This document shows, piece after piece, positions 1 to 9,120 of a stretch of 64,000 nucleotides of DNA. The notes beneath the pieces were generated by a model. It did no database searches. It was not told the origin of the DNA and was given only the letters and a program-made list of their open reading frames with translations. The stretch lies in assembly GCA_019704295.1 (NCBI GenBank), contig AP024596.1, positions 372,001 through 436,000 of the forward strand. The letters run 5' to 3'. Position numbers and translations under genes: made by a program. The DNA is from Sulfolobales archaeon HS-7. GTDB taxonomy: Archaea > Thermoproteota > Thermoprotei_A > Sulfolobales > Sulfolobaceae. Position 1 is the first letter of the stretch. Each line of letters begins with the position of its first letter.

Positions 1-927
1 TACAATTTCCTTTCTGCGAACACTATGCTGAGGTTCAGGGACGATACTGACATTTACTTTGTTAACGACTTTCAACAACTCCTTATAGGAAATATAATTG
101 GACCTGCAGCACCAGTAGTTCTCTGGTACCACATTCCCATAGTCCCTGAAAAACTTGACCAGAAGATGAGAGAGTTCCTTCTCAGATCCCTAGAGGGATT
201 CGATCAGGTTATTGTTAGTACAAAAAGGGATCTGGAGGGACTAGTGAGAACGGGAAGGAAAATAAACGTAACGCAGATTTATCCCTACATAGATCCATCA
301 TCTTTAGTTAGGCCTACCAAATCCGAGTTGCAGGAGACTAACGATAAATACGGAATAAAGGACGATGACAAAGTCGTCGTAGTTGTTGGAAGAATGGATC
401 CAATAAAGAGTCAGGATGTTGCAATAAAGGCAATAAATAACGTCGACGCAAAACTCGTTGTCGTCGGTAACGGAAGTTTCACTAGTAGCTCCCTCGGACA
501 TGATAAGGCGAGTGTTTGGGCAAACCACTTAAAAGGACTAGTGAAGGAACTTCACCTAGAGAATAAGGTCATTTTTACAGGATATGCAAGCGAATCCAGA
601 CTTTCCGCCCTTTATCAGCGAGCAGATGTTGTTGTACTTCCATCAAATTTGGAGGGCTTTGGACTAGTCGTCTGCGAGGGATGGAGTTTCGAGAAACCTG
701 TAGTAGTGAGCAGAGGAGCTGGTGCATCAGAGTTGGTCATTGAAGGGGGTAATGGGTACACTTTTACTCCGGGAGATTGGAAAGAGCTAGCGGAAAAAAT
801 TAAGCTAGCCCTCACCAACGAAAAAACCGGAGTCTTAGGAAAGGAAACCGCGAAACAGTGCTACGTTGATACTGCTCTTAACTCTTTAAAAAAGGTGTTC
901 GATAACGCGATATCAATGTATATTTAA
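1..927 (+). CDS. GT4-family glycosyltransferase (5' end outside window)
   Basis: The frame is open from the first base, and the residues before the first ATG (position 25) continue the family pattern ([20 protein letters not shown]), so this is the C-terminal part of a longer gene. It shows the GT-B fold retaining glycosyltransferase signature: a [15 protein letters not shown] strand and turn opening the C-terminal Rossmann domain, then an E-x7-E-type motif in [20 protein letters not shown] with GAGASELV downstream. Family 4 enzymes of this kind transfer sugar from a nucleotide donor; crenarchaeal relatives include TreT-like trehalose synthases and cell-envelope glycosyltransferases. The acceptor cannot be read from this fragment. 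The next gene starts after a gap of about 180 bp, so this gene probably ends its own transcript. Confidence 0.85.
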   Translation, partial: YNFLSANTMLRFRDDTDIYFVNDFQQLLIGNIIGPAAPVVLWYHIPIVPEKLDQKMREFLLRSLEGFDQVIVSTKRDLEGLVRTGRKINVTQIYPYIDPSSLVRPTKSELQETNDKYGIKDDDKVVVVVGRMDPIKSQDVAIKAINNVDAKLVVVGNGSFTSSSLGHDKASVWANHLKGLVKELHLENKVIFTGYASESRLSALYQRADVVVLPSNLEGFGLVVCEGWSFEKPVVVSRGAGASELVIEGGNGYTFTPGDWKELAEKIKLALTNEKTGVLGKETAKQCYVDTALNSLKKVFDNAISMYI

Positions 928-1110
928 AAGAGATAATTCTAGAACTCAAAAATTTTTACGGGGTTACGTAAACATAGGAACTCGTTATCATAAAGCTCTT
1001 TCAAAATTAATGAAAATTTTTCGTTCAAAAATCTCGTCTCTTGAAGATATATCTTGATAAAAACCACAATTTCAAAATGTTTTTTAACTTATAACTCCTG
1101 ATTCTTATAA

Positions 1111-2025
1111 ATGTCAATTGTTTCGGATAGGCAGGCATTACAAGACCTTAAGACCCTATTTTTATATTTCATCATAATGGGAATTATATCTATTGTATCA
1201 GCATTTCTTGGTATTGCCTCAATAGTGAATTTCATAATAGTATTTTTTGTGATCAGGAACACATACCTTAGGACCTTCCAGTCGTTTGCGCAACTCGGAA
1301 GGAATACACAATATGTGAATTACGGTTACTATGGACTTCTGGGAGGATATGGTTTGGGATTTATTGGAGGGATATTTTCGCTTATTGCAGCTGCATTAGT
1401 TTTTGTTAGTCCGTTTGCAGTATATGCTGTAGGTCTTGTGGGCACAATATTTAGTACTTTAGGAATACTTGGTGTGATCGTAGGATTTATACTAGTAGGA
1501 ATAACAATATATTACTGTACACAGCCATATGGAGAGGATCTGTTGAAATTCTCAGGTATAATAATCGCCATTCCTTTTCTGTGGTTTATCGGTTCAATAA
1601 TTGGGTATATCTCCGTTGACGGAGTTATTAACAGATTAGGTCAATACGGGGGTTACCAGCAATTTCCTCCACAGATGGGACAGGTCCCTCCTCCGACCCC
1701 TCAATATCCTCAACAGCCAGTGATTCAGCCTTCATCGCTAAACGCTGTGTATCAAACTGGACAGGGAAGGATCGACTCAGCGGGTAATGCGTATTTTTCA
1801 CTATATTCCACCGTAGGGAACATATCAATTACTAACGTCATCATTGATGAAACAGGAACTAGCGTAATTCCAAATACGATTTATCCAATGACGTTAGGTG
1901 TAGGACCTAACAACGTTACTGCAAAATTCGGAAACATACCTAATTATCAAATGGGGAAAAGTTATCAGTGTACGGTTTCATTGAGTAACGGTATGCAGAT
2001 AAAAGTAATCCTCATAAGTAGCTAA
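1111..2025 (+). CDS. DUF973 family multi-pass membrane protein
   Basis: 304 aa. The N-terminal 170 residues hold about four or five hydrophobic helices (starting FLYFIIMGIISIVSAFLGIA). A Pro/Gln/Tyr-rich linker follows (about residues 185-205, QFPPQMGQVPPPTPQYPQQP), then a C-terminal soluble domain of about 100 residues rich in beta-type sequence. This architecture fits DUF973, a family largely confined to Sulfolobales and of unknown function. The ATG at 1111 follows an AT-rich stretch with TTATAA elements and no clear SD site, consistent with a leaderless transcript. The Pro/Gln linker suggests the tail extends from the membrane. Family assignment rests on overall pattern, not on a catalytic motif. 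Confidence 0.75.
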   Translation: MSIVSDRQALQDLKTLFLYFIIMGIISIVSAFLGIASIVNFIIVFFVIRNTYLRTFQSFAQLGRNTQYVNYGYYGLLGGYGLGFIGGIFSLIAAALVFVSPFAVYAVGLVGTIFSTLGILGVIVGFILVGITIYYCTQPYGEDLLKFSGIIIAIPFLWFIGSIIGYISVDGVINRLGQYGGYQQFPPQMGQVPPPTPQYPQQPVIQPSSLNAVYQTGQGRIDSAGNAYFSLYSTVGNISITNVIIDETGTSVIPNTIYPMTLGVGPNNVTAKFGNIPNYQMGKSYQCTVSLSNGMQIKVILISS

Positions 2026-2034
2026 AAGCCTTTA

Positions 2035-3510
2035 TTAACTTTTTATTAAATTTGAACAAAGATTTTCTATTGAATTAGATGAAGGTCTAAGTTCGGCAAC
2101 TGGATTGATTAGGGAAGAAATTACTTCCCAGATTATTCCCTTTTCTCTACTAATTGTCCAATACGTCTCGTTCACGAGCCTTTGGGCCTCATCTATCAAA
2201 TGTTGTGGATCGTCTTGTTTGCTCAAGATCTTTTCATAGATTTCGCTCAATTGCTCGTTGAGTAACTTTCCCGTAAGTAATGTATAACCTGTTGCACCAA
2301 GGGAATACATATCCGCAGATGCAGCTATTCCTTTCTTTTCTAAAGTCGCTTTCACCTGTTCTAACGATACATAAGCTGGGGTGAAGAAGTCTATAGTTTC
2401 TCCGATTTTCCTTATTGAAGTCCAGTCCCCTAGTGCTACATCAGTCTTTCTCAAGTTTGTAAGTACTTCCTCTACTGTGTCCCCTAGGTAGGTTGAGAAT
2501 AGAATATTTTGAGGTTTTACATCGCCGTGAACGTAGCCGGCTGAATGGAGCTTAGTTAATTCCGAAGCAGTTCTGCAAATTATCATAAGAACGCCCTCTT
2601 CCCATTCCTTACTCTCGTAAAACCTCTTTTCTATAAACTGATATGCATCACCCCCCTCCATGTAATATGCGATCAGTACTCTATCTATACCGTAATTTTT
2701 AAGGACCTTGTCCCTTATCTTCCCTACGTAAACTAGAGGAATTGTCCCTGGAGTTCTTGCCTTCGAAACCTTCTCTACTTCGCTTTTCGCTGAATAAGTT
2801 ATAGGGATTTTCAAGAAATATTTCTTACCTTTTTTCTCCGCCACGTATGAGTAAAAATCCTTCCCCTGTTGAATAAGCGAGATTACAGTATAGTCCATTA
2901 TTCGCTTGCCAAGAAGCGAATCAGGAGTAAGAGCCATTGTTTCATTATAACCGCGTTGTATATTTACTAAGCTTTGACCTGAGACTGATGAATAGAATGC
3001 TGACGATAGAGTAGAGGAAAGCGCACCCACCGTTACAATGTAAGGCAAAATACCGTCATTAAGGTTAAGCTCAAACGTGATCGCCGAAAGGGAAAGGAGA
3101 CCCAACCCCACTACAGCTAAGAACATTGAGAGAATTTCATTCCCGGGAAGGGGAAAATTATAATTTAATGTGTAAAAAGTGGTAAATACAAGTATTGCGA
3201 TCAGAACTCCCTCAAAGATAATGGATACAAACGGAATGTCTTCCCTGAGTTGCGAGAAAATAAATAATCCAACGTCCGAGTAAAGAATGACATAACCCGC
3301 GATTAGAAGATTTCTAAAAGTAGGTCTTGTCACAGTCGTAAGGAAAATACCAACGATAGCGTAAATGAAAAAAGAGAAAAAAACTAAATCAATATCAGCT
3401 TGCTGAATTCCGTCAACTATATTGAGGGGGGAAGTATAGAATACGAATAAGAATAAAATTACACAGGAGACGAGATTAGTTATCCTTACCCAGGAATACA
3501 AGAAATACAC
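2035..3510 (-). CDS. Membrane-anchored eukaryotic-type Ser/Thr protein kinase
   Basis: 491 aa. The first 190 residues contain about five or six transmembrane helices. A cytosolic kinase domain occupies roughly 195-490. Visible kinase elements are the ATP-binding lysine in KKYFLKIP, the catalytic loop HGDVKPQNILF (HGD replacing HRD), ALGDWTS in place of DFG, YVSLEQ in place of APE, and the subdomain IX helix ADMYSLGATGYTLLTG. Known crenarchaeal kinases such as ArnC and ArnD, which act on archaellum regulation in Sulfolobus, carry such altered motifs. The start is a GTG three bases after the stop of the 56-aa gene upstream, so the kinase is the last gene of an operon with that small membrane protein and a vWA protein. 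Substrate unknown. Confidence 0.88.
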   Translation of the reverse strand: MYFLYSWVRITNLVSCVILFLFVFYTSPLNIVDGIQQADIDLVFFSFFIYAIVGIFLTTVTRPTFRNLLIAGYVILYSDVGLFIFSQLREDIPFVSIIFEGVLIAILVFTTFYTLNYNFPLPGNEILSMFLAVVGLGLLSLSAITFELNLNDGILPYIVTVGALSSTLSSAFYSSVSGQSLVNIQRGYNETMALTPDSLLGKRIMDYTVISLIQQGKDFYSYVAEKKGKKYFLKIPITYSAKSEVEKVSKARTPGTIPLVYVGKIRDKVLKNYGIDRVLIAYYMEGGDAYQFIEKRFYESKEWEEGVLMIICRTASELTKLHSAGYVHGDVKPQNILFSTYLGDTVEEVLTNLRKTDVALGDWTSIRKIGETIDFFTPAYVSLEQVKATLEKKGIAASADMYSLGATGYTLLTGKLLNEQLSEIYEKILSKQDDPQHLIDEAQRLVNETYWTISREKGIIWEVISSLINPVAELRPSSNSIENLCSNLIKS

Positions 3511-3512
3511 AC

Positions 3513-3683
3513 CTATGCAGATAGGAAGAGGAGTAGTACCAGGATCAGAAACGATACGAATAGCGTTATTGGTATGAAGGTGGCGAATTCTAATCTATTA
3601 GCCGCCCTTAACCCAAGTCCTGCACCAACTAAGATTATAAGGACAACGGTAAATGGTATAGCCTCACTGGGAATCGGTATCAT
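3513..3683 (-). CDS. 56-aa two-helix membrane protein between vWA and kinase genes
   Basis: Small ORF read directly from the minus strand: ATG at 3683, TAG at 3515-3513. It encodes two hydrophobic segments, PFTVVLIILVGAGLGL and ATFIPITLFVSFLILVLLLF, separated by a short charged turn (RAANRLE). The ATG lies 4 nt after the vWA stop codon, and the GAAAGGAGTAGGAAG ahead of it is a purine-rich ribosome-binding site. The kinase GTG follows its own stop after 2 nt. This tight packing of three genes is the best argument that it is real. It might be a membrane partner that brings the vWA protein or the kinase to the membrane; that role is inference. Confidence 0.72.
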   Translation of the reverse strand: MIPIPSEAIPFTVVLIILVGAGLGLRAANRLEFATFIPITLFVSFLILVLLLFLSA

Positions 3684-3687
3684 CTTC

Positions 3688-4743
3688 CTACTCCTTTCTC
3701 ATCGTCTGAGTAATTTGGGAAAGGTCCGTTTTAGGATCTCCGGTAAGCCTCTGAGTCGTCTGTATTAGATCATACCGCATCGTCATTTGAGCTGTCGCCT
3801 TTAACTGTTCCAGCGTCTGTGACGATGCTTTACCCTGTTCCAATTCTCTTGAATACTTTCTAAGTAAATCGTAAAACTGGATCTCTGCTGCCAATTGTTG
3901 ATTTACAACCGGAATGTCCCCCCTCCCTATATTATAGGGAAGATTGATAACACCATGAGCGTTATTTACTGCTGGATCCTCAAAGACTAGCTGAAAGAGG
4001 CCACGAGCTTCTTGAGTTCCAGGCGGTACTTTTAGAAATCCTATTATCTGAATGAAGTCGCTTACAATGGGGAACTTTATCGGTAAATCGACATTAATTG
4101 GTATGAACTCCTTTGGTGAAATAACTTCTAAATTAATCGCGTAAGCTTGGGACGATTGAGATGCAAAGAGTCGTGGAAGCTCCTGTGGATTCTCCACATG
4201 ATGAAATATTCCCTTCGTTGAATCAGCTATTCTCTTTAATATTACCTCATTGTAATCCCTTCCTATTCCGATCGTTATCGCCTGAATATTAGGAGGTAAA
4301 AGCGAATCATAGTTATCTGGATATTTCTTATCGGTCGGCTGCCCATCTGTTAACACGATCAATTTAGTTGGGTAATTTCCAACTTCTCTGCTTACGACCT
4401 TTAGAGCGGTATGAAGTTTTGTCTCGGGTTCGGGAGCAAGTGGAGGCAGTTGTACGGGAACCCCTGACGGTCCCTCATAAAGCTTTACGACTTTTCCCGC
4501 GAACTTGTATACTGCAACGACATTTCCAGGGGGGAGCTGTGATATTATTGAGGAGGCAGTCATAAGAGCCGTTTGGAGCTTGTAACCAGCCATCGAGTTA
4601 CTAACGTCGATCAGTATTATGACCTTAGTGTTTTTGATCACCTCTCCTCTTTCTGGAACTATTGCAATTCTAACTCCTACGGGAGTTTCGACTTTCTTAA
4701 CAACCACTGTGTGCGTTAAGTCCAATCTCCCCAATATTGTCAT
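3688..4743 (-). CDS. von Willebrand factor A domain protein (ArnB-like)
   Basis: 351 aa, no signal peptide. A vWA domain covers about residues 38-215 with a complete metal-ion-dependent adhesion site: DVSNSMAG (DxSxS), a conserved threonine region, and LTDGQPTDKKYPDNYD for the distal aspartate. A beta-rich domain follows, then a helical C-terminal tail with many Gln, Ser and Thr residues (about 300-351) that resembles a phosphorylation target. ArnB of Sulfolobus acidocaldarius is a vWA protein phosphorylated by membrane kinases in the archaellum network; the same domain and the kinase-linked operon here make it an ArnB-like candidate. No FHA-domain ArnA gene is adjacent. Orthology is inference. 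Confidence 0.8.
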   Translation of the reverse strand: MTILGRLDLTHTVVVKKVETPVGVRIAIVPERGEVIKNTKVIILIDVSNSMAGYKLQTALMTASSIISQLPPGNVVAVYKFAGKVVKLYEGPSGVPVQLPPLAPEPETKLHTALKVVSREVGNYPTKLIVLTDGQPTDKKYPDNYDSLLPPNIQAITIGIGRDYNEVILKRIADSTKGIFHHVENPQELPRLFASQSSQAYAINLEVISPKEFIPINVDLPIKFPIVSDFIQIIGFLKVPPGTQEARGLFQLVFEDPAVNNAHGVINLPYNIGRGDIPVVNQQLAAEIQFYDLLRKYSRELEQGKASSQTLEQLKATAQMTMRYDLIQTTQRLTGDPKTDLSQITQTMRKE

Positions 4744-4953
4744 TGAATATTCACTGTGGTTTAATTGTTATTGATCAACAAAAAGCTTTTTCCCAGTGAA
4801 ATTTTTTCCTGTAAACCAGAGTAGTATATATTACGACACTTTCCCAAATTTTAGGAATTCTCTAGCGTTTTTAGTAAAGCAATTGAGACTTCCAACTCCA
4901 GATAGGACGTTTTAAAAGGGATTTACGTTATTTGCGAAAATTCAGGAAAGCAG

Positions 4954-5217
4954 TTAGAAGCCCTCCTTAAGACAGTATTCCGTTCTCTCTATTAAGGTGA
5001 GGAGTTCTTCAGTGGGAAGTGTTGGTAGAAAGATATCCCAGACTTCATCAGGCAACGCAGGTTGCGTAATAATTGCCCTTATAATTTGCTTGCACATCCC
5101 GTCAAAATCGTCTACAGTTAATTGGTTTTCATCCATGTAGTTACTTACATAACCCTTAAGCATAGTCATGGCCAGAAGGGGCTTTCCTATTCTAGCTGCG
5201 TTATATATTTCCTCCAT
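4954..5217 (-). CDS. Hypothetical small helical protein
   Basis: 87 aa from the ATG at 5217; the frame stays open to a TTG at 5256 that would add 13 residues (EKFFSLHSRLSL). The sequence is acidic and predicted helical (MEEIYNAARIGKPLLAMTML, then LPDEVWDIFLPTLPTEELLT), with two cysteines and no recognisable domain or membrane segment. It reads like a genuine soluble protein, with varied composition and no low-complexity tract. There is no good SD site before either start. I do not recognise the family. Confidence 0.55.
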   Translation of the reverse strand: MEEIYNAARIGKPLLAMTMLKGYVSNYMDENQLTVDDFDGMCKQIIRAIITQPALPDEVWDIFLPTLPTEELLTLIERTEYCLKEGF

Positions 5218-5272
5218 AAGAGATAATCGGGAGTGTAAGGAAAAGAATTTTTCCAAAAAGTGTCCGTTGCCC

Positions 5273-5389
5273 TCATGGATCGGCTTTCAGTGTCTTTACT
5301 ATGCCAGATAGCCTCACAGGTACTAAGGTTGTTCCCTCGAGCATGTGAGACATTATCCTTATGCCATTAGATGAGGTAATGGCGTACAA
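5273..5389 (-). CDS. Possible 38-aa ORF or gene remnant upstream of the 87-aa gene
   Basis: Minus-strand frame from a TTG at 5389 to TGA at 5275-5273, with an internal ATG at 5353 (MSHMLEGTTLVPVRLSGIVK). The residues look protein-like (TTLVPVRLSGIVKTLKADP) rather than random, and the ORF ends 17 bp before the TTG of the next gene. It could be a very small protein or the tail of a decayed gene, since an in-frame TAA lies 9 bases before the TTG. No function proposed. Confidence 0.25.
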   Translation of the reverse strand: MYAITSSNGIRIMSHMLEGTTLVPVRLSGIVKTLKADP

Positions 5390-5540
5390 CGTAGCTTAGA
5401 AGTGGGTAAGACGCTTTCCCTTTATTAGGTATCGTTAACATATTACTTCAGACTGATAAACAAATATGGGGGGCATCCGTAAACATTAGAATTTCTTATC
5501 GCGTTAACAATTCTTAAGATAAATCACGCGATAAAGAGGA

Positions 5541-6434
5541 TTATGCCAATGTATGATTCCGATTAAAGACTCTGATCAGTAGTCTCTGAAACATTGGTAC
5601 TTCTTCTCTTGATATTACTTTCCCTTTCCCTACAGAGAGTTTTGCGACTTCCTTAGGATCTACGTTAAATAACTTCGTCACCCCTATTCCATCTATGTAA
5701 AAGGCGTAGGGAGGTTCTATTTTATTAATTAACTCTATGACGAAATCTACATCTTTGCATAAGAGGTAGGTCGACTCAGCGTCACTCTCCTCAATGAAGG
5801 TTACTCCATCATCAAATACATAATGTTTGATTTCTTTTGCCTCATCAAACGTGACGTGTACTGTAAACACCTTTTCGTAAGATAATATTAACGATAGCGG
5901 TCCAAGTTTTCTCAGTTTGGCAATTTCCCCACTTACGTCTTCTTTCTTCAATATTCTCTCGCCAGTGAAAGTTCGTTCAGGTTTTTTGTAAAGCCTCATG
6001 ATTACTTTAGTGATCACGCCGATACGTCCCTTACTTCCAGCAATATATCTGGAGAGAAGAAGTTTACCGTTGGGGAGAACGCTTCTCGCGCTGATCAGGT
6101 TCTGAAAAGGCGTTCCATACTTAGTTGATAGAGTTGAAGGTTCATTAAGGGCTACTAGCCCCCCTATCGTACCAGAGTAAAGAGCTGGGAGTAGAAGGTT
6201 TTTCTCCGAGGCCGACTTTCTTATGTCATCTACTAACGTTCCTGAAAAGGCCTCAACCCTGTCTTCAAATATTTCGAACTTGCTTAACTTCGTAGTGTAT
6301 ATTTCGACGTCAACGTCCTTGAATTTCGAGTGTCTACCTGTGCCTAGAATAGCTACCTTCTCCCCTTTCTCCCCAGCCTCCACTAGCACCTTTGCTATCT
6401 CTTTCTCATCAGTAACAGCTATCTTTGATACCAC
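5541..6434 (-). CDS. FAD-linked oxidase of the GlcD/GlcE (FAD_binding_4) type
   Basis: 297 aa, cytosolic. The N-terminal half is a PCMH-type FAD-binding domain: AILGTGRHS for the pyrophosphate region, then TIGGLVALNEPSTLSTKYGT and ARSVLPNGKLL, followed by the conserved GRIGVITKVIMRLYKKP stretch. The family oxidises hydroxy-acids or similar substrates with FAD; glycolate oxidase subunits GlcD and GlcE are the reference members. At about 300 residues it is closer in length to GlcE, which lacks much of the substrate-binding cap. No iron-sulfur partner is adjacent. Translation appears to start at a GTG at 6434 (GTG GTA TCA). Substrate unknown. Confidence 0.78.
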   Translation of the reverse strand: MVSKIAVTDEKEIAKVLVEAGEKGEKVAILGTGRHSKFKDVDVEIYTTKLSKFEIFEDRVEAFSGTLVDDIRKSASEKNLLLPALYSGTIGGLVALNEPSTLSTKYGTPFQNLISARSVLPNGKLLLSRYIAGSKGRIGVITKVIMRLYKKPERTFTGERILKKEDVSGEIAKLRKLGPLSLILSYEKVFTVHVTFDEAKEIKHYVFDDGVTFIEESDAESTYLLCKDVDFVIELINKIEPPYAFYIDGIGVTKLFNVDPKEVAKLSVGKGKVISREEVPMFQRLLIRVFNRNHTLA

Positions 6435-6702
6435 ACTTTATTTTTAGTTCAAAATTACTTATAAACAAGAACTCTTTATAGAGAAGACAGTTCATTGATT
6501 TTATCACTCTCCTCTCTAGTTTATACGCGAATGCCCAATTAATATTTGAAGGATTATATAATTTAAATATTAGTTAATATGTATAAAAACTCTAAATATT
6601 TCGTAATATAATCCTTACATTCAAATACGCTTACCTAGTTGATTAGAGAAGATATTATGAAATGAGGATAGTAATTAGATTAATCAATCATTAAGAAGCA
6701 TA

Positions 6703-7665
6703 CTATATCTGAACTTTACTATCTACGAAGAGGTACTTGCGTAGTCTCGTCTCTGGTATCCTCGTTAAATATTCTCTCATTTGCGATATGAGATCATCTC
6801 TCATTCCCTCATCCACCATTTCTCCTCCGTAGACTATACCCCCTATAACTGCATAGTAACCGAAAAACATCTTCAAATTAAGGCCTTCTAATAATTTTCT
6901 TGTAATCTGTGACCTCATGACACCCCCGACAATTGACACTCTATCAACTGTCCTCCTTAATCGCAAAATAACTGCTTTTATATATTCCGCGTTTTCATAA
7001 ATTACCTTCAGCGCTATCCTATCGCCATTTTGTGCTAGTTTATCAATAACTGGGGCAAAGCTTGCTATTTTCCTCTTGTCCTTTTCCTTCGTCAGGAAGG
7101 TCACTGCTTCCCTGAAAGGTAAACCCGAAAACCTCTCCAGCGCGTAAGGAATTTCACTGTCCTCCTCTAATCCATCAATTACGCGGGTGGCGTAAATGAT
7201 AGCCCTCTTTGAAATATTTATTGCCGAGCCTTCATCACCGAAAATCCATCCCCATCCCCCTATCCTTTTTAAATTTCCGTTAAGTTGAATAAACCCCACG
7301 CTTCCCGTTCCAGGGGCGAAAACTCCACCGTCGTAATTCAGATTGCTCATCCTATAACATCCTACACCGTCGTTCACTACCAAGGAGTTAGTTATAATTC
7401 CCTTTGCTAATTCCGTTCCAATTCTGGTAAATTCCTCTGAATCCCCTATTCCAGCTAATGCGAAAACCCCCCTTTCGATATCTGAAATTTTTGCTGAACT
7501 CCATGATAGGGCCTCGTTTATAGCCTCCATTACGTTACTTCTAGCGTTACTAATACCGACTTCGGTAAAGTTTCCAGAGCCTCCTAATCCCACCCCTAGG
7601 ATCTCTCCACTACGATAAATTACGGCTACGGTTTTAGTAGCTCCACCATCAACTGCAAGTAACAT
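6703..7665 (-). CDS. BadF/BadG-family sugar kinase (N-acetylglucosamine-kinase-like)
   Basis: 320 aa with the actin/hexokinase fold signatures: phosphate-1 loop LLAVDGGATKTVAVIYRSG at the N-terminus, GGSGNFTEVG, VVNDGVGCYR, phosphate-2 GVFAPGTGSVGFI, the family marker GGWGWIFGDEGSAINISK, and the adenosine-site VSIVGGVMRS. These are the features of eukaryotic-type GlcNAc kinases and the archaeal broad-specificity hexokinases of the BadF/BadG/BcrA/BcrD group, which phosphorylate a sugar with ATP. A second family member lies at 9326-10219; the two are clearly diverged paralogues. With nagA at 36-37 kb, an amino-sugar substrate is conceivable, but the specificity is not readable. It is divergent from the BtuF-like gene with a 56-bp gap. 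Confidence 0.82.
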   Translation of the reverse strand: MLLAVDGGATKTVAVIYRSGEILGVGLGGSGNFTEVGISNARSNVMEAINEALSWSSAKISDIERGVFALAGIGDSEEFTRIGTELAKGIITNSLVVNDGVGCYRMSNLNYDGGVFAPGTGSVGFIQLNGNLKRIGGWGWIFGDEGSAINISKRAIIYATRVIDGLEEDSEIPYALERFSGLPFREAVTFLTKEKDKRKIASFAPVIDKLAQNGDRIALKVIYENAEYIKAVILRLRRTVDRVSIVGGVMRSQITRKLLEGLNLKMFFGYYAVIGGIVYGGEMVDEGMRDDLISQMREYLTRIPETRLRKYLFVDSKVQI

Positions 7666-7721
7666 AAGGCTGTTATCCTCCAGAAGAAAATATTATTTTT
7701 CTATCGTCAAGGATATGGGTA

Positions 7722-8618
7722 ATGATAGAGAAAATAGTAACAACCGAACCAGCATCAACGGAAATAGTAATTTACCTTGACGGCAAGGAGAGATTAAAAG
7801 GTATTCCTGACAAATGTCACTTCCCTGGATTAGAAAGCATACCTAAAGTTGTGAAGAATTCCATAGATATTCCTCAAAACCTCCCATCAAGAGAGATTGA
7901 TATGATAGTAACAAATGCTGTGAAAAGAGGGATATCTCCATACGTAGTGGATTTTTCGTTGATAGCCCAAATCGACCCTGATCTTATCGTAGGTCAGTCG
8001 CTATGTTCGGCCTGTGCCCACTCTCTTGACTCTCCTCTAAAAGGAGTAGAAATATTCATGCCAGGAAAATTAAAGGTCTCGCTAGTATATTCACATTCCC
8101 CCACTACATATTTCGGAGTAGCAAAGAGTATTTTCAAGTTATCGAAAATTTTAGGGAGAGAGGAGAAAGGGGAAATCATTCAAGAGGAATTTAGTAAAAT
8201 GTTGGGAGAGATAAAGGGATTGGGAAAAGGATTGAAAATCGCTTTTATAGAGTGGCTTGACCCGATTTATTTTGCAGGACTATGGGTATCCGATCTAATT
8301 TTAAGGAGTGGTGCAAGGCCAATTATTGACGGCTTCGGAAGGATTGGAAAGTATGATGAATTGCTAGAATTTAATCCAGATATTTTGGTAATAGCGCCAT
8401 GCGCATTCAGTGTAGAGCGGACAATGAGGGAGATCAAGGTTTTGACTCAAAGGAACAAATGGGGTGAAATTCGCGCCGTCAGTAAAGGCGAGGTATATGT
8501 ATTCGACGGAACAATATCTTCCAACCCCACTCACGATTTAATAAAGTTGGGCAAATTTTTGTTAAACGTACTCAGCGGACAAAAGGTTGATAATAGCGTA
8601 GCTCAGATACTGGAGTAG
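7722..8618 (+). CDS. BtuF-like (ABC substrate-binding fold) protein without a signal peptide
   Basis: 298 aa. The N-terminus IVTTEPASTEIVIYL matches the opening of cobalamin/siderophore-binding proteins (BtuF/FecB family), followed by a CHFPGLESIPKV region, IDPDLIVGQSLCSACA, and later WVSDLILRSGARPIIDGFGR and LLEFNPDILVIAPCAFSV, the classic two-lobed type III binding-protein pattern. There is no signal peptide or lipobox, so it is probably cytosolic, unlike transporter-associated BtuF. Four cysteines, including CSAC at about residues 94-97, could bind metal or a cofactor. No permease or ATPase gene is next to it. Function is open: cobalamin or metal-chelate binding in the cytosol is the simplest idea. 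Confidence 0.72.
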   Translation: MIEKIVTTEPASTEIVIYLDGKERLKGIPDKCHFPGLESIPKVVKNSIDIPQNLPSREIDMIVTNAVKRGISPYVVDFSLIAQIDPDLIVGQSLCSACAHSLDSPLKGVEIFMPGKLKVSLVYSHSPTTYFGVAKSIFKLSKILGREEKGEIIQEEFSKMLGEIKGLGKGLKIAFIEWLDPIYFAGLWVSDLILRSGARPIIDGFGRIGKYDELLEFNPDILVIAPCAFSVERTMREIKVLTQRNKWGEIRAVSKGEVYVFDGTISSNPTHDLIKLGKFLLNVLSGQKVDNSVAQILE

Positions 8619-8712
8619 AGCTAGCGAACCTGCTTTGGGTAAATACAGTTTCTTTACGAAGAAACCTGCAAATCTTATAAAGTTTATATTTCAGCGAGTA
8701 TTCTTTACATAG

Positions 8713-9120
8713 ATGCACTCAAGTGTCAGTCTGCTAACATCATTCCTGATATTATTATTGTCATTCGTAATCGTGTTAATAATAATATCGATGCCAGTGT
8801 ACTTTGCCTCTAAGATGATCTCCAAGAGAAGTTCGTTAACAAGGGCAATAATAGCAAGTATTGGAGGATTGACAATTTATTTCATATTAAGGGTGATAAC
8901 TTCACCTCTACCTTTCGTATTCAGCTTCGTTTTGGCCTTCCTCGGATTACTCTTCATATTCAAGATTACTTTTGAGACTTCTTGGATAGGCGCACTTGGA
9001 ATAGCTTTCTTATCACTTGTATTCGTTATAATTGTTACGACCGCTGTTATTTTCATATTAATTTCCTTGGGTCTCATCGCGCCTCACTTAGCACGATTAA
9101 TTCCATTTTTCCCTCTTTAG
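8713..9120 (+). CDS. Hypothetical four-helix membrane protein
   Basis: 135 aa, almost entirely hydrophobic, with about four transmembrane helices: SFLILLLSFVIVLIIISMPV, then IIASIGGLTIYFILRV, PFVFSFVLAFLGLLFIFKI, and the long IGALGIAFLSLVFVIIVTTA region. A positively charged loop (SKMISKRSSLTR) follows the first helix, placing it in the cytosol by the positive-inside rule. No family was recognised. The ATG at 8713 is preceded by an AT-rich stretch and no clear SD site. Composition matches its neighbours. Confidence 0.65.
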   Translation: MHSSVSLLTSFLILLLSFVIVLIIISMPVYFASKMISKRSSLTRAIIASIGGLTIYFILRVITSPLPFVFSFVLAFLGLLFIFKITFETSWIGALGIAFLSLVFVIIVTTAVIFILISLGLIAPHLARLIPFFPL

